A DNA stretch of 39,805 nt from Gnetum montanum. Lineage: Eukaryota > Streptophyta > Gnetopsida > Gnetales > Gnetaceae. The position numbers were made by a program, and so were the translations under genes. This document shows, piece after piece, positions 20,023-31,847 of the stretch (position 1 is the stretch's first letter; the number at the start of each line of letters is the position of its first letter). Location: assembly GCA_015680685.1 (NCBI GenBank), contig MNCI01009017.1, positions 296,471 through 336,275 of the forward strand, in the 5' to 3' direction. The notes under the pieces are model-generated. The model was given only the letters and a program-made list of their open reading frames with translations, had not been told where the DNA came from and ran no database searches.

Positions 20023-22134
20023 CTACAATTGGGACTCTCTTTCTTCAGTGGTAGCATCTGCCTTACTAAGTATTACTTTGCATCCAGCCATTATATCACA
20101 CAATTTTTTGATATATTTGATCACATGTCTTGTTGGGTTTGCAACATATCCATTTTTATTAAGTTGGGTTTGCAACATATCCATTTTTATTAATTGATCA
20201 TCCATGTATTTTTGCCATTCTTTCTACTTTCTCTATAGAAACAAGATTTAAATTATAAGTTATGAGCAAATCAACAAACAAATATGAAAAAAGGTATTAC
20301 CTGAAATCGATCATTATCAATTTGAAGGAACCATTCATGAGCTGCTAGATGGTGAGCATCACATGTTGCACTTTCCAATTATCCTAAAAGTTGCTCCAGA
20401 TATTTTATAACATTTGGAGCATCCTCAAGAATTGGATACAAAAGTGATAGAACTCCAACCTATATTAAATCATAATCCATCTTGGAGTTGCATGATTGAG
20501 ATTCCCATAGATGGTAGACACCCTCATGAACAGAATAGGGTTTATTATCTAAGATTCGTTGGCTAATGCACCAAAGAAGCACAAGTTCTTATTTAGTAAC
20601 CACCACTATCTTTCCCATTGAATAAGAAGATCCTAAGATTGAAAAAGAAGAAGTAACTGGAATAGACTTAGAAAATAATGTTGGTGCTGCCTGTGGAAGA
20701 TAACCTCTTCTAGGTGTCATAGAAAAAGAAGGCATGATTGGTGATCTAGGTGGTGGAATAGGAGTCTGTGTAGAAGTAGCACCTACATCAACTCTATCCA
20801 TCTTCGAGACAAAGTACTATCTCTCCATAGACCTCTGTAATAAAATTTCTTTTTTAACATTATACAAAGACAAGAGAGAGGTATTTAACCTTTAAATAGT
20901 TAAAAAATACCTTTGGTTGCTTTCCCTTATCACGTCTTGAAGTTTGTTGAGTTTGTTGTGGAGCTTATTGTTGGGTTTGTTGTCTTAGAACTACTGGACT
21001 ACTAGAACTTTGCCCAGTACGTAGCCTCTGCAAAACTAAATTTATTAGAAAAAATATATATATATAAGACATAAAACTAAGTAAGTTATATTTAATACCT
21101 TGGGAGTAGACAATGTGATCTATTCTTGTAATTGAATCATACTAAAGGATGAAGTACCTTAAATTTCTTCAACTGGTGCAGCCTTGGCACTTTGTGTTGG
21201 TTAATTCTGCAACCCAGATTGCATTGTCAAATATATAAAATAAAACATAATCAAAAGCAAGGAAATAATAGAAATATGAAAATACCTCACTAATTTCCTC
21301 CTAACTCTAAGCTTGCTATAAATCCAGTTGACCTTTCTTGGCATCCATAATCTTACTCCTTCTAACCCTTTCATCTTCAAGAAATTCAGGGCATAACCAA
21401 GAATTGTAATAAGTAAAACATTTCTTGGGATGATCATAACTTAGGATCATACACATGATCAAGGGTATACAACATAGGGTATAAGATTTTGAAGAATTTT
21501 GTTGGGCAATAGTAATTTTAGTCATAGTAGTATACCAAGTAGAAAAACAAGACAATGACCAATCATAAATCCTACTAGTTATGGCACCATGAAGTATGAA
21601 AATAGAATAAGAACTAACATTGGATTGATGCCTATGCCATAGAACCTTGCTACTGATGAATAGACGTAAGTCAAAGTGAACCTCATTAATGAAATTTTTA
21701 TGCACAAATTGATTTTTACCATTGGTAGAATTAGCAACCTAGGTAGATAATTCCTTACAAAAATATTCAAAGTTTTAAGAATAAATTGAAGCAATTAAAG
21801 GATCCTCTCCTTGTTGAAAACCTAAGACTACTTTAATATCAAGAGGAAGGATTGTTACTACTCCAGAAACTAATTAAAAGATAGAACTTTTCTTATTATC
21901 ATACTATTCACACCACTCCATAAGAGCACCCTTGTAATAGGAGGTTTTAAAAATTGGAAAAATAAGTAAATCAGCCAACTGAGAAGTAGTAAGATACTTG
22001 AAAACCTCTCTCCCAAGCAAGTTACAAACCTGATCAGAAGTAGAGAAAACATTGTTTTGATGTAAAATAATATTCGACAATAAAGAGATACTACTTGAAG
22101 GAGCTTGAGGTGAAGCTTGACATTTGGTAGCCAT
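20023..22134 (-). pseudogene. Five-exon antisense gene within the chromovirus leader
   Basis: Exons on the minus strand: 22134-21286, 21206-21099, 21027-20911, 20834-20301 and 20232-20023. Introns are 79, 71, 76 and 68 bp, all GT-AG with TTGCAG, TTGCAG, TTACAG and TATAG acceptors. Exons 1-4 are 849, 108, 117 and 534 nt, all multiples of three, and the frame runs through all joints. The protein (about 600 aa) starts MATKCQASPQAPSSS. It has a folded-looking first exon (LLGREVFKYLTTSQLADLL; WSLSCFSTWYTTMTK), a Gln-rich linker with basic RRDKGKQPK, a Pro/Ser-rich part, and a charged end with EWQKYMDDQ. Sixteen in-frame stops occur before the duplication at 20132, all TAA or TAG, so it is a pseudogene as read by the standard code. 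Its antisense position explains how introns survive in a retroelement. I do not recognise the protein; the exon 1 layout faintly recalls plant transposon-associated domains. Confidence 0.7.
20132..20193. repeat. 31-bp perfect tandem duplication in exon 5
   Basis: 20132-20162 is repeated exactly as 20163-20193. As 31 is not a multiple of three, it shifts the frame of the antisense gene, so the C-terminus after this point is uncertain. Identity suggests a recent event. Confidence 0.9.
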
Positions 22135-23030
22135 GAATTCTTTATAATAGAAAGTCTTTAAGCTTCTCTGTTGACAATCTTTTGTTGGTATTAAGTTGTG
22201 ATGAGTAAATTATCCTACTTCTTATATTTATCATACAATCATAGAAATCATAGAAAAGGCCAAGAGAAAGTATAACTTAAGATAACAAAAGATTTAATAA
22301 AAGCTAATGTATACTTTTTTAAAAGAAAAGCTAACATTTACTTTTTGTTTTAAAAGCTAATGTTCACTTTTTTAGATTTTATGATTTCTAGGTTTACTAA
22401 AGTGGATTTATTTATAGTTTAATTCAAAGTACTCTTTGAGACAATTCTAAAAGTACCAATTTCATCAAAATCCAACTTACGGTTTGGAAGATACAGTCAT
22501 TTTTGGTTTATGTGTAGTTTAAAATAAATAAATATTTTTTTAAAATAATAATAATAAACAAATAAAAATGATATTATTTTTTTTTAATTTAAACAAACTA
22601 TCAAACAAGGGGTCTCGGGTTCAAACCCAAGCCCCAATTATAAGAAAAATATAAATACAAATATACATAAATTTTTAGGATTGTAGCTAGCTACAGCTAG
22701 CTGTGGCATGACTACAGCTAGTTGTGGCAAGGCTATGGACAATTGCAAGGCCAAAATTATTAAGTCTGGCCCTTGGGCCCAACCCCAAAAAGGGGCACAA
22801 AAAAATCACACCCCACCATCCTTGTGCTCCACCACCACCGATCACCCATGCTACTCATTGCCTTCCTCCATTGCCAATTGCTCATGTCACTCACTACCAT
22901 TTGTGCTTGTCACTGCCAATCACCCATGCTACCCACTACTATTTGTGCCTTACACCATGTAGCCTTGACCACCTATGCAGTGCCTCACCTGCAACTATGC
23001 TTCGATTGTGAGCGCACACCACACAACACG
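22135..23030. other. Upstream flank of the antisense gene, no gene seen
   Basis: AT-rich. A possible minus-strand TATA (GATAAATATAAG, 22232-22221) lies about 90 bases before the antisense ATG. Near 22610-22645, GGGTTCAAACCC is a tRNA B-box-like word without an A box or a tRNA fold. Near 22685-22735 there are small repeats of CTACAGCTAGCTGTGGC type. Confidence 0.4.
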
Positions 23031-23039
23031 GTGCCTCAT

Positions 23040-23232
23040 CTACTGTCCATCAATGCCTCAAATGCCACCCTTCACTACCTCTTGTGTCATCCATCATTGC
23101 CTATTGTGTCGGCCATCATTGCCTCTTGCACCAACCATCACTACCTCTTGCATTATTCATCACTGCCTCTTGTGCCATCCATCATCACCTCCTGCACCAT
23201 CCATTACCACCTCCTGCACTACCCATCACTAC
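23040..23232. repeat. Degenerate 22-bp minisatellite
   Basis: Units such as CATCACTGCCTCTTGTGCCATC repeat with a 22-base period, clearest at 23090-23230. Because 22 is not a multiple of three and the unit has no stop codon in any plus-strand frame, long open frames appear in several frames here. They are a by-product of the repeat, not genes. Confidence 0.75.
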
Positions 23233-23811
23233 CTTGTAGCCATTGCCTTGATGGGAATTTTAAAATTCCCATCAACTGATGGAAAAATTTTCAAAAAAAT
23301 AAAATAAAATTGCACCCATAATTTTTAGTTTAAATAGAAAAACTTGGTTAATTAATTTCAAAAATTCAAATTAATGTTTTGGTAAAAATATAAATAAAAA
23401 TTTTGTCATTAAGCATGCATGTCCTGGAGTAGAACTGGGATGGGTGACCTCTTGAGAAGTCTCAGAAAATGTGAAAGTTTTGAATTGAAAAAAACTATAA
23501 ATTTTGAATTTAGAGTCCATTTTTAACCAAACAAAAATCAATTCCAATAGATTTGAACCTTCTGGACTAAATGGAATGGTTAGATTTAGCTTTTGAACTA
23601 CAAAAAATTAGCATTTAATTCATTATTTTAGGTTCCAAAAACAATTAGGATTTAGTACTCAGTGAGAAATCCATAATAGTTTCAACTTCTTCCACAATTG
23701 ACTAAACAATTTTGAATCCCATAAAAAGGGCCATATAGGCTGAGGATTATCAACATACCTAATTTCTACAACTTACTGATGTCTGAAACCTGAAGAATAA
23801 ACTAGAGAAAA
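23233..23811 (+). other. Leader before chromovirus gag
   Basis: AT-rich, non-coding. No motif beyond simple sequence was seen; it ends at the gag ATG. Confidence 0.4.
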
Positions 23812-25150
23812 ATGAAAGCCTAATTCAATGACTAGATGAATGCCCTTGAAGATCGAATTAATGAGATCAGGGGTGTTCAAGAAGAACTTCATCAGTCAAA
23901 CCAAGGGTTCAGGATTGAGATGCAAAATATGTCTAAGGAAATTAAGAAATTGTCTTAGAGTTTAGAAGATAAATGGTCAGACATGCAAGGAAAGATGGAT
24001 TCCTTTGCAGACTCCATCAAACAATTAATTGACAATCTTATTCAGCCTTCAAACCCTACCCATAGTCTACCTAGGGAACAACATCAAGGACAAGATCAAG
24101 TCCCTCCTAAGGTTCCACACCAAACACAACCTCTGCCAAATAGTGGACAAGATACCAAAATTTCCCATGTAGGCTGTAGAATTGAAATCAAAGTTGAGGG
24201 ATATGGGAATTGGCTTAATCCACCTAAAGAATCATTAACACAGGTTCATGGCAAGAAAGTAAAATTAGATCATGATGATGAAGCCCATGGATCTAGTGCT
24301 AAGGTAAAGAATTAGCTTGATACAATGAAAAATTGCTTTGATATGTTGAATTTGTCAAGCCATGAATGTTTAGAAGTTATCTCCTTGTATTTAAGAGGAC
24401 TTATGGCAACATGGTGGAATGGACTATGATCTGAAGGTTTGATTACAAATTGGCTTAATTTTTGTCGATATTTTGAATAGAAATTTGATCCTGATTCTTT
24501 TCTCAAAGACTGCAAAATGAGATTTTATTCCTTAAGTTTGGGAAGGTGATCTATAGATGATTACTACCTTTAAGCTCTCTTGCGATGATTATGAATAATG
24601 AATTGAATTCACTGGTTTGTTGAATGCATTCAACAATGGATCCCAGGTGTAGGGAGCCACTCTTTTCCATGTGCAAGAGTGTGAACGAGATGAGCTGACC
24701 AACCGAAGGTGACTTTCTACCCCATAGCTTTCCATTTCTCTTTTCCTCCCTACTAGTATCCAATTTTCTCCTTGTCATATTTGGATCTAAAATATCGACA
24801 AAGATTCACTTGCCCATTTTGAGGAATATGTAAGTCACCAGGATAAGGGAGAATTAGCTTCAAAAATCATTCGAGGACTACATGCTCAATTATGTTGCCA
24901 AAAACCAGCCCATAATCCTCAAACCATTGATGAAGCACATAGAATTGCTAAGGATTATGAGGAATTGAATCAGATATGAGTTACCATTTAACAAATAACT
25001 CTTCGACAACTACTTTTTCACAAGCAATGGTAGAAGAGACACCAACCAAAAAAGCTCGATCAACATGTGGATGTTTTATTTGTGGTGAAGATCATTTCAA
25101 ATGAAATTAGAAATCAAAAATCCAATCCAAAGGACCAGAAAAAAAAAGGA
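23812..25150 (+). pseudogene. gag: Chromovirus gag, decayed and interrupted
   Basis: Frame from ATG 23812: a coiled-coil start (LEDRINEIRGVQEELHQSN; 23983-24315 open), then the capsid core MNCFDMLNLSSH-like part with ISLYLRGLMATWWNGL and FDPDSFLKDCKMRFYSL. At about 24565-24790 an unrelated 0.2-kb segment breaks the core. The core resumes with HFEEYVSHQDKGELASKIIRGL. The zinc knuckle at 25069-25110 reads CFICGEDHFK and then stops, so its last Cys is lost. Gag packages the RNA. Confidence 0.75.
24565..24790 (-). other. Unrelated insert within chromovirus gag
   Basis: The minus strand from 24778 to 24551 is open for 75 codons (GKLWGRKSP, ISFTLLHMEKSGSLHLGSIV), in a gag otherwise full of stops. 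The reading does not fit gag. It may be a captured or inserted fragment; I do not recognise it. The edges are approximate. Confidence 0.35.
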
Positions 25151-25179
25151 CCAACCAAATCAAAAATAAAAAACCTAAC

Positions 25180-28100
25180 CCAAACATGATGAAAGGGAAA
25201 AATCCAACTACTACCACAGTAGTGAAGAAGATATATGCATTGACTAAATTAGGTTTGTGTAAATTTCAATTTGCTTTACTAATTTTTGAAGGTTAAATTG
25301 AAGGTAAACAAATTAAATTTTTGATTTATAGTGGTGCTAGTGATAACTTTATTTCTCCAAAGTTAATTAATTTATTGAAGTTAAGTTTACCTTCCAGGAA
25401 AATTATTAAGATAGAACTGGCAGATGGAACAACTATGAGCAAACATACCAGGTATGGAGAAATTAACTTTACCTTGCAAAACATGCCTTTCATTGATGAA
25501 TTTTTTGAATTTGAACTAGGTGATGTTGATGCAATTTTAGGAATGTTTTTCTTGCAAAAATTTGATGTTATTTCCCACTTTGGAACTCATATTTTAAAAG
25601 TTCCAACCACTGATAGAGTTAGGGTTCTAAGGGGGGTAGGAACAACAAAGAAAATTCATATGATAACTATTAAGAAATATAAAAGATTAGTCAAAAAAGG
25701 TGCTATGATGTTGGTTGTCAAAGTAACCCAACCTCAGAGATCTTTAAGTACCCAGATCCCGAATGAACTTAAGGAATATAAAGATTCAGTATTTGATGAA
25801 ACTAGAGAACTACCTCCAAAAAGAACTATCGAGCATACCATTGATATTTTTCTTGGTACACAACCTGTATGAAAAGCTCCTTATAGATTTTCTACTTTTG
25901 AATTAAGAGAATTAAAAGTACAATTAGGCCAATTATTGGAAGAAGGAAAAATAAGACCTAGCATATCACCTTGGGGTGCACCAGTTTTATTCGTTAAAAA
26001 GAAAGATGGTACACTAAGATTATGCATTGATTATAGAGCATTGAATAAGGTGATGATTAAAAATACTTATCCTTTACCTAGAATCAATGATTTATTTGAT
26101 CAACTTATGGTTGCATGTTATTTCTCAAAGGTTGATTTAAAATGAGGTTATCATCAAATAAGGATTAAGGAGAAAGATATTGAGAAAACTACTTTTAGAA
26201 CTAGATATGGATTATACAAATTTGTTGTGATGTCGTTTGGATTAACTAATGCACTTGCAACATTCATGGCATTAATGAGTAATATTTTTCATGAATATCT
26301 TGATCAATTTGTTATAGTATTCATGGATGATATACTTGTTTATTCTAAGTCAAGATAAGAACATATCAAACATTTGAAAATTACAATGAAAATTCTTAAA
26401 GAACATCAACTAAAATCTAAATTGAGTAAATGTAAACTCTTTAAGGAAGAAGTTTCATACTTAGGACATATAGTTTCCAAGAAAGGATTATAAGTAGATC
26501 CCGCAAAAATTAGTGTGATCTGAGATTGGCCTAAATTAAAAGATGTTACAACAGTTCACAGTTTCTTAGGTTTAGTCAATTTTTATTGATGTTTCATTAA
26601 AGATTATTCTACATTAGTATCCCCATAGACTGATCTTTTGTAGGAGAATTGTGTGTTCAAATTTGATGAAAAATGCAAGGAATCTTTTCTTAGATTAAAG
26701 ATGCTACTTACAACAACACCTATTTTGAGAATTTTGGATGAAGAATTATCTTTTAAAGTATCCACGGATTCTTATGGAATAGAAATTAGTGTAGTGCTTT
26801 CATAAGAAGATAAAATGGTATGTTATGAATCTTGTAAATTATGAGAAGCCAAGGTAAATTAGTCAACCCATGATTTAGAATTATTAGCAAATGGTCATGC
26901 TCTAAAATTTTTGAGACATTATCTTTGTGAAAAAAGGTTTGTATTAAAAACAAATCATAAAAGTTTAGAATATTTGCAAAGATAGCCGATTTTGAATACT
27001 CGTCAAAGGCAATGGATAGAATTATTGGTTGAATATGATTCTGAAATGAAATATATTCTTGGTAAGAAAAATGTGGTAGCCAATGTCCTTAGTCAAATGT
27101 GAAATTTAATGATAGGTGTGATAAGAACCCCTATAGAAGAGGAAATTAAGGAACAAATAAAAAAACCTTATTTTAAAAAGATTTTAACCAATATTTCCTA
27201 TGAGCCTCAATATAAACTTAGTTCTAATGGTTTATTGATGAAAGGACAAAGAGTATGCATACCAGAAGGAAATTGAAAACTAAGGTTGTTGTGTGAAGCA
27301 CATGAAGTACCATACGTAGGACACCTAGGTTATATTAAGACCTATATGATAATTCACAAATATTATTTTTGGCTTGGAATGAAGAATGATGTGTCCTCAT
27401 ACATTAAGAATTGTCCAACATGATAAAGAATAAAAGTTGAATAGAGGATTATTACAACCTCTAGAAGTCCCAACCTAGAAATAGGAAGATATCACCATGG
27501 ATTTTATTGTGGGATTGCTAAAAAATAAAAAGGAAAATGACTTAATTTTTGTAGTGGTTGATCACTTATAAAAAATGACACATTTTATAACTTTGAAATC
27601 TACAAACACAGTAGAAGAAGTACCCAAAAAATTTGTATGTGAAGTATTTTGATTGCATGGCTGTCCAAAATCTATAACTTCGGACAGAGATCCCAAGTTC
27701 ATATCCAAATTTTGAAAAAATTTCTTCACAAACCTTGGAACTCAGTTGAAATTTAACATAGCTTATCACCCTGAGATTGATGGACAAACTGAATGTATGC
27801 TTAGAATATTCAAAGATATCCTACGAAGCTATGTTGGAAGTAGACCAAACATGTGGAAAAATTATTTACACCTGGTAGAATTTTCCTATAATAACAATTA
27901 TCAAGCTTCTATACATTGAACACCATTCTAAGTAGCATATGGACGAAATTGTTGTACACCATTAACTTGGGTAGATCCAACCTTAAGAGCTAAATGGAAG
28001 GAAGAAGAAATATAAATAATGGAAAACATTATCACAAAAGTTAAACAAAATTTACAAGCTATCCAAGATAAATATAAGGGATATGTAGATCAACATCGAC

Positions 28101-28345
28101 TTAAAAAAGAATTCCAAGAAGGAGATCAAGTATTACTAAGAGTAAAACCTACTAGAAGTTCTCTTAAACTAGGAAAATATACTAAATTGGCACCTAGATT
28201 TTATGGACCTTTTGAAATTTCTGATAGAATCAGTGAAGTAGCATATCGATTGAATCTTTTAGAAATCTTAAAAATTCATCCAATTTTTCATGTGAGTTTG
28301 CTAAAGAAATTTTATGAAAATGATATACCATATGTGTTAGATTAG
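25180..28345 (+). pseudogene. pol: Chromovirus pol (PR-RT-RH-IN), decayed
   Basis: Protease: FLIYSGASDNFISPKL at 25318-25365 (first catalytic Asp of DSGA is Tyr) and [79 protein letters not shown], and [14 protein letters not shown] with the catalytic MDD intact. RNase H: 26640-27110 (FKVSTDSYG; LLVEYDSEMKYILGKKN). IN: zinc finger H/H...C near 27297-27420; core from 27497 (MDFIVGLL, TSDRDPKF near 27680, HPEIDGQTECM near 27770-27800); GPY/F module in the open frame 28019-28345 ([32 protein letters not shown]). More than ten stops, many explained by C-to-T changes. Copies DNA and inserts it. Confidence 0.85.
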
Positions 28346-28364
28346 AATACTTTACCATTGTGGT

Positions 28365-28550
28365 CCAACACTAGATTTGAAGTTAAACCAATTGCTATTA
28401 AGGACCAATGAACCAAGAAATTACAAAATAAAACTATTAGTGAAGTACTTGTTCAATGGTCAAATTGTGATCAACAGATTGGGAAAATAGGAAGTTTATT
28501 TTAAATACTTATCCTCAAATTTTTGAGCATCATGATATTGAATGATAAAT
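28365..28550 (+). pseudogene. Chromodomain-like remnant after integrase
   Basis: After the GPY/F module, broken frames read NKTISEVLVQWSNC and, in another frame, NTYPQIFEHHD. This matches the usual spacing and ends of chromovirus integrase chromodomains, which read histone marks to target insertion. Frameshifts and stops destroy it. Confidence 0.55.
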
Positions 28551-28711
28551 TGTATTTGTTATGGATGTAATAAATTATGTCTTATAATTTTTGATCTTTT
28601 ATTTGTATAGATGATAATGAGGAAAATAAAGGAACAGAAGCTAAGGCGCATAACAATGAAGCAACAACTAAGTAGCTGGATATAGAGGAAGAGCTCAAGC
28701 ATGAGCTAGAT

Positions 28712-28726
28712 GCTTAGGGGGTAGAT
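28712..28726 (+). other. Polypurine tract of the chromovirus
   Basis: GCTTAGGGGGTAGAT directly before the 3' LTR; primes plus-strand synthesis. Confidence 0.75.
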
Positions 28727-29221
28727 TGTTATGTCCTATCCCTTGTTAAGGGTGGAAACAATTGTAAAAAATGTAATTAACCCTCTAATGAAGGGGCACC
28801 TCATTATGAGGAGTTACGATTATTCATGTATCCCTTGGGAAAGGGTTTGACCTATGCCATTTAAAGCTAGGGTTAGAGGTTGTGCTAGGCATGGATTTGT
28901 GGAGCCAAGAAAGGCAAGTAATGGGAGTTGGGTGAAGTAGGATAAAAAGGGACTGATTACCCCTTAACCATGGTGGCAGTGTTGGATTACATCTAAGGCC
29001 TAAGTGGCATAGGAAGACAACCTTAAGGGCATTACAGTACTCTCTTTCATTAGTATAAATTTTTCATTTTTCATTTTTTATTCTTTAGTACCAATTATTT
29101 ATTTTCTAGTTAATTCATTTATTAAGTATTTATAATGTTTCTGGTATATTATTTAAGAAAATGGTGAATATAATAAATTAAGCGTTCATATTTTTACTAC
29201 ATCTAGAAATGGTATGTCATA
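28727..29221 (+). repeat. 3' LTR of the chromovirus
   Basis: 495 bp, TGTTATGTCC ... GGTATGTCATA. Homologous to 19244-19748 with many substitutions and a deletion near 28955. TATA at about 29054. Confidence 0.85.
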
Positions 29222-31847
29222 GTTGGAAATAGCTCCTTCGCATTGACAAACTAGGCAATGAACTATTTATGTTTAATGTCAAATGCCTTGATTGTGTCTT
29301 TTAGCTTATGGTAGTCATTCATCCATTTGGCTAGGTTCTTAGTGATTGATCGTTGGTCTCTAAACCATGCTCTGAGAAATTTGAGATCAATGTTTATAGT
29401 CTTAAGCTTCTACTTGGCATCATTTTGGAGTTTGAACTCTGCCTTGTATAATAAATACAAGCTAGCCACTTGCTGTTCTAATTCTAACCATGGCCGTCTA
29501 GTAATCAGCATTACCAAGTTTGGATATAGGAGATTGGCCAACTCCATATACTCTGTCATCTTCTTGATTTGCAACTCCTTTAAGTGGATCTCTGCTTTGT
29601 TGTAGGCATTGATCCCATCAACGATGGGCTACCCCAATTCCCTTCCTTGTTGGAGTTGATGGAGGGATTTATTTAGTTTTGCCCTCCCCATCTAGATGTG
29701 TTTCTAATTAACTTCTTTCTACAGGCTAACTTGGTCCCCGTAGTCATTTTTCACTTTCTCAAATTTGAGGGCCTCATTCTTCTATGTAGAAATTTTGATG
29801 GTAGACTTCTGGGGCAGGGCATGAACTTCCTCCATTAATAGATTTTGGTTCTCTACAGCCAATCTTCTCAATTTTGTGTTCACCTTGGCAGGTTATTCTT
29901 ATTGTTGATGAATGAATTCCTACATCTAGTCTTTTTGAGCATCAACATTTCGTAGGCAATAGTTCTGTGTAGTCAGGGTTTCATTCTCCTAATGCATTTG
30001 ATTCAAGTCCTTCTGAATTGCATACGTTTCATCTTTAGTTATGAACTTTTTAAAGATGGCTATTACTACTTCCTCATTAGCCTTCTAGAATCTTTCTTGA
30101 ACCTGTATGAAAGCTTCATCTCTTGTTACTGTTGGGATGAGGATCATAGGATCTGCAAGTTGGGCATGAAGTTTGGCAACCTCCATGACCAAGAGTTGGT
30201 TTCTTTGTTGGGCCATTTTAAGTTGTCCCTCTAAGATAATGCATTTTCCCCTTATGTTAAGTAGCTTTGATTGGGTTACAGTGATGTCTTCTCGAAGATC
30301 AAAGATGTCTAGAGTTGGTTGCCTAGTTTCCACTAGTTGTTCAGGCAACTTTTCATGTTGGGCTATCTCTAATTTTCCATTGACTATGCCTGTAGATGTC
30401 TACACATATCAAAGTGCATATACATATGGTATAGACATTGTGGGTGCATTCAATGCTTTAGCTACATGGTTAGCCACCACTTCAACTGCTGTTTCCTACC
30501 CATGGTGCTACATCACCAAGATAGCTGCATCTTTTCCTTCCTCTAAACATACTGAGAAAGTGGCAGCATTCCCAGAGATTTCTAGAAATAAATGGTGTTG
30601 CGATAGTAACATCATCACCTCCCAAGCATTAGAATCTGACCTCGTAGGTAGCTGTGTTCATTGGGTAGAGAAGATTGGATTGCCCTTCTCCATCTAGCTA
30701 ATTACTTGAGCCACCTCATTAAGGTGACTCATTGCTGGCTAATACATAGATGGATCTATCCCACTCATTCCTACTTATTGCTCTTGTTCACTCAAGAGCT
30801 ATTCTCAGATTTTGCATAGATGTTTAATGACTGCATAAGCCTCTAGTATTGTTTCCTGAGTGGATGGTGGTGGCAGTTGCTCCTCTTCTTGGGTTGTTGC
30901 TAGCATTTTGTCTTTCATGATATTTGACCATGAGGCCAAAGGAGCATGTCTAAGGGTATCATTGGAATAGCAAACAATGCTTGTCCTTTTGCAAAGTTTC
31001 TTGCTAAGGCATGGAAAGGGTAGGGTCCTCCTTCCACATTTGTTTTCTTTGAAGCACTTCTCAATCTCTCTAAGTAGATTAGCTATGGAAGGTTGATGGA
31101 AAATTTCCTGCTTAGAGAGGTGCATGCGTGGGTAGAGAAGGTGGTTGACTTGCTGGGCCTCATCATTGGATTGAGGTGATAGGCCACAATCTTGAAGTAA
31201 ATTCACTTCGCTAGTGTGAGCGCATCATACTCCTTACAGGCAACCCCATCACATTGCTAGGTCCACTTCCTCTTGGCCTTAGGATCACCTTTTGTGGATG
31301 GTTCTACTAGTTATGTTTTGGTATCAGGCAGTCCAAGTGCCTATGCAATAGCTTCTATTGAGTAGGATACTTGAATGTACTTGATTTTTACAACTGACCT
31401 TAGCCTTTGACTACTTTAGAAGAGATATGTCTCTCCCATGTACCATTCTCCACTAGATGTGATTATTAACCACATGGGAGAGGATTGTAGTTATGTCTTG
31501 ACATCTTCTAGAACTTTCTCCAAAAATGGTCCAAAGTTGATATCTCAAAGAATGAATTGTTGAATTTCTTAGGACCTGATGATATCAAGGTCGGCTTGTG
31601 TCAAAGTGACCTCAAGCCTTGACATAGGTATAGACACTTCTCCTCTTTGGGATTGTTTTGTCAGCACTTCTTCTTTTGGAATATATTGAACAGATTCCAC
31701 TTTGGGCTCTTTATGAAGAGGTCCCGTTGCATGGGTTGCTTCTCATAATTATTGGCCTTGTTCTTATTGGTCCCTTCCAGCTCTAGGCCACTTCTCTTAT
31801 GGTTGCAAGGGTTCTCCTTCCTATGGGAATTTTTATTTTGATGCCAT
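29222..31847 (-). pseudogene. Extra coiled-coil ORF of element A, main part
   Basis: Minus strand from ATG 31847; the reading crosses the chromovirus and ends at 19007. Visible parts: a weakly basic start; a globular region; TLPFPCLSKKLCKRTS and RHAPLASWSNIMKD (31206-30805); an acidic/Pro linker EEEQLPPPSTQET; then a long coiled coil (RQPTLDIFDLREDITVTQSK, EGQLKMAQQRNQ at 30348-30085, and onward to 29300). Close relative of B and more distant from C. Numerous stops and several frameshifts. It follows the internal promoter of A, in the place of the Athila extra or env-like ORF. No signal peptide or transmembrane span was seen, so a nuclear or RNA-binding role fits better than an envelope (inference). 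Confidence 0.7.

Larger units (their letters stand above)
19244..29221 (+). mobile_element. Full-length chromovirus-like Ty3 retrotransposon, decayed
   Basis: A 9,978-bp element with two LTRs, a Met-type PBS, gag, PR-RT-RH-IN, a chromodomain-like remnant, and a PPT, inserted in the opposite direction into extra ORF A. Flanking five-base words are ACTGG (19239-19243) and GTTGG (29222-29226), likely a diverged target duplication. The LTRs differ by many substitutions and small indels, so the insertion is old. The space between PBS and gag is about 4 kb and holds an antisense multi-exon gene. Confidence 0.85.

Noticed and set aside
20023-22134. TAA/TAG read as glutamine (alternative genetic code)
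   Set aside because: The surrounding elements are plant retroelements; pol and gag here also contain TGA stops and frameshifts, so decay is the simpler cause.
22605-22650. GGGTTCAAACCC, tRNA B-box-like, as a tRNA or SINE
   Set aside because: No A box, no cloverleaf and no second copy in the window.
22708-23307. Overlapping Cys/His/Pro-rich open frames of 84-168 codons
   Set aside because: They lie partly on a 22-bp minisatellite that is free of stops in all three plus-strand frames; composition, not coding, explains them.
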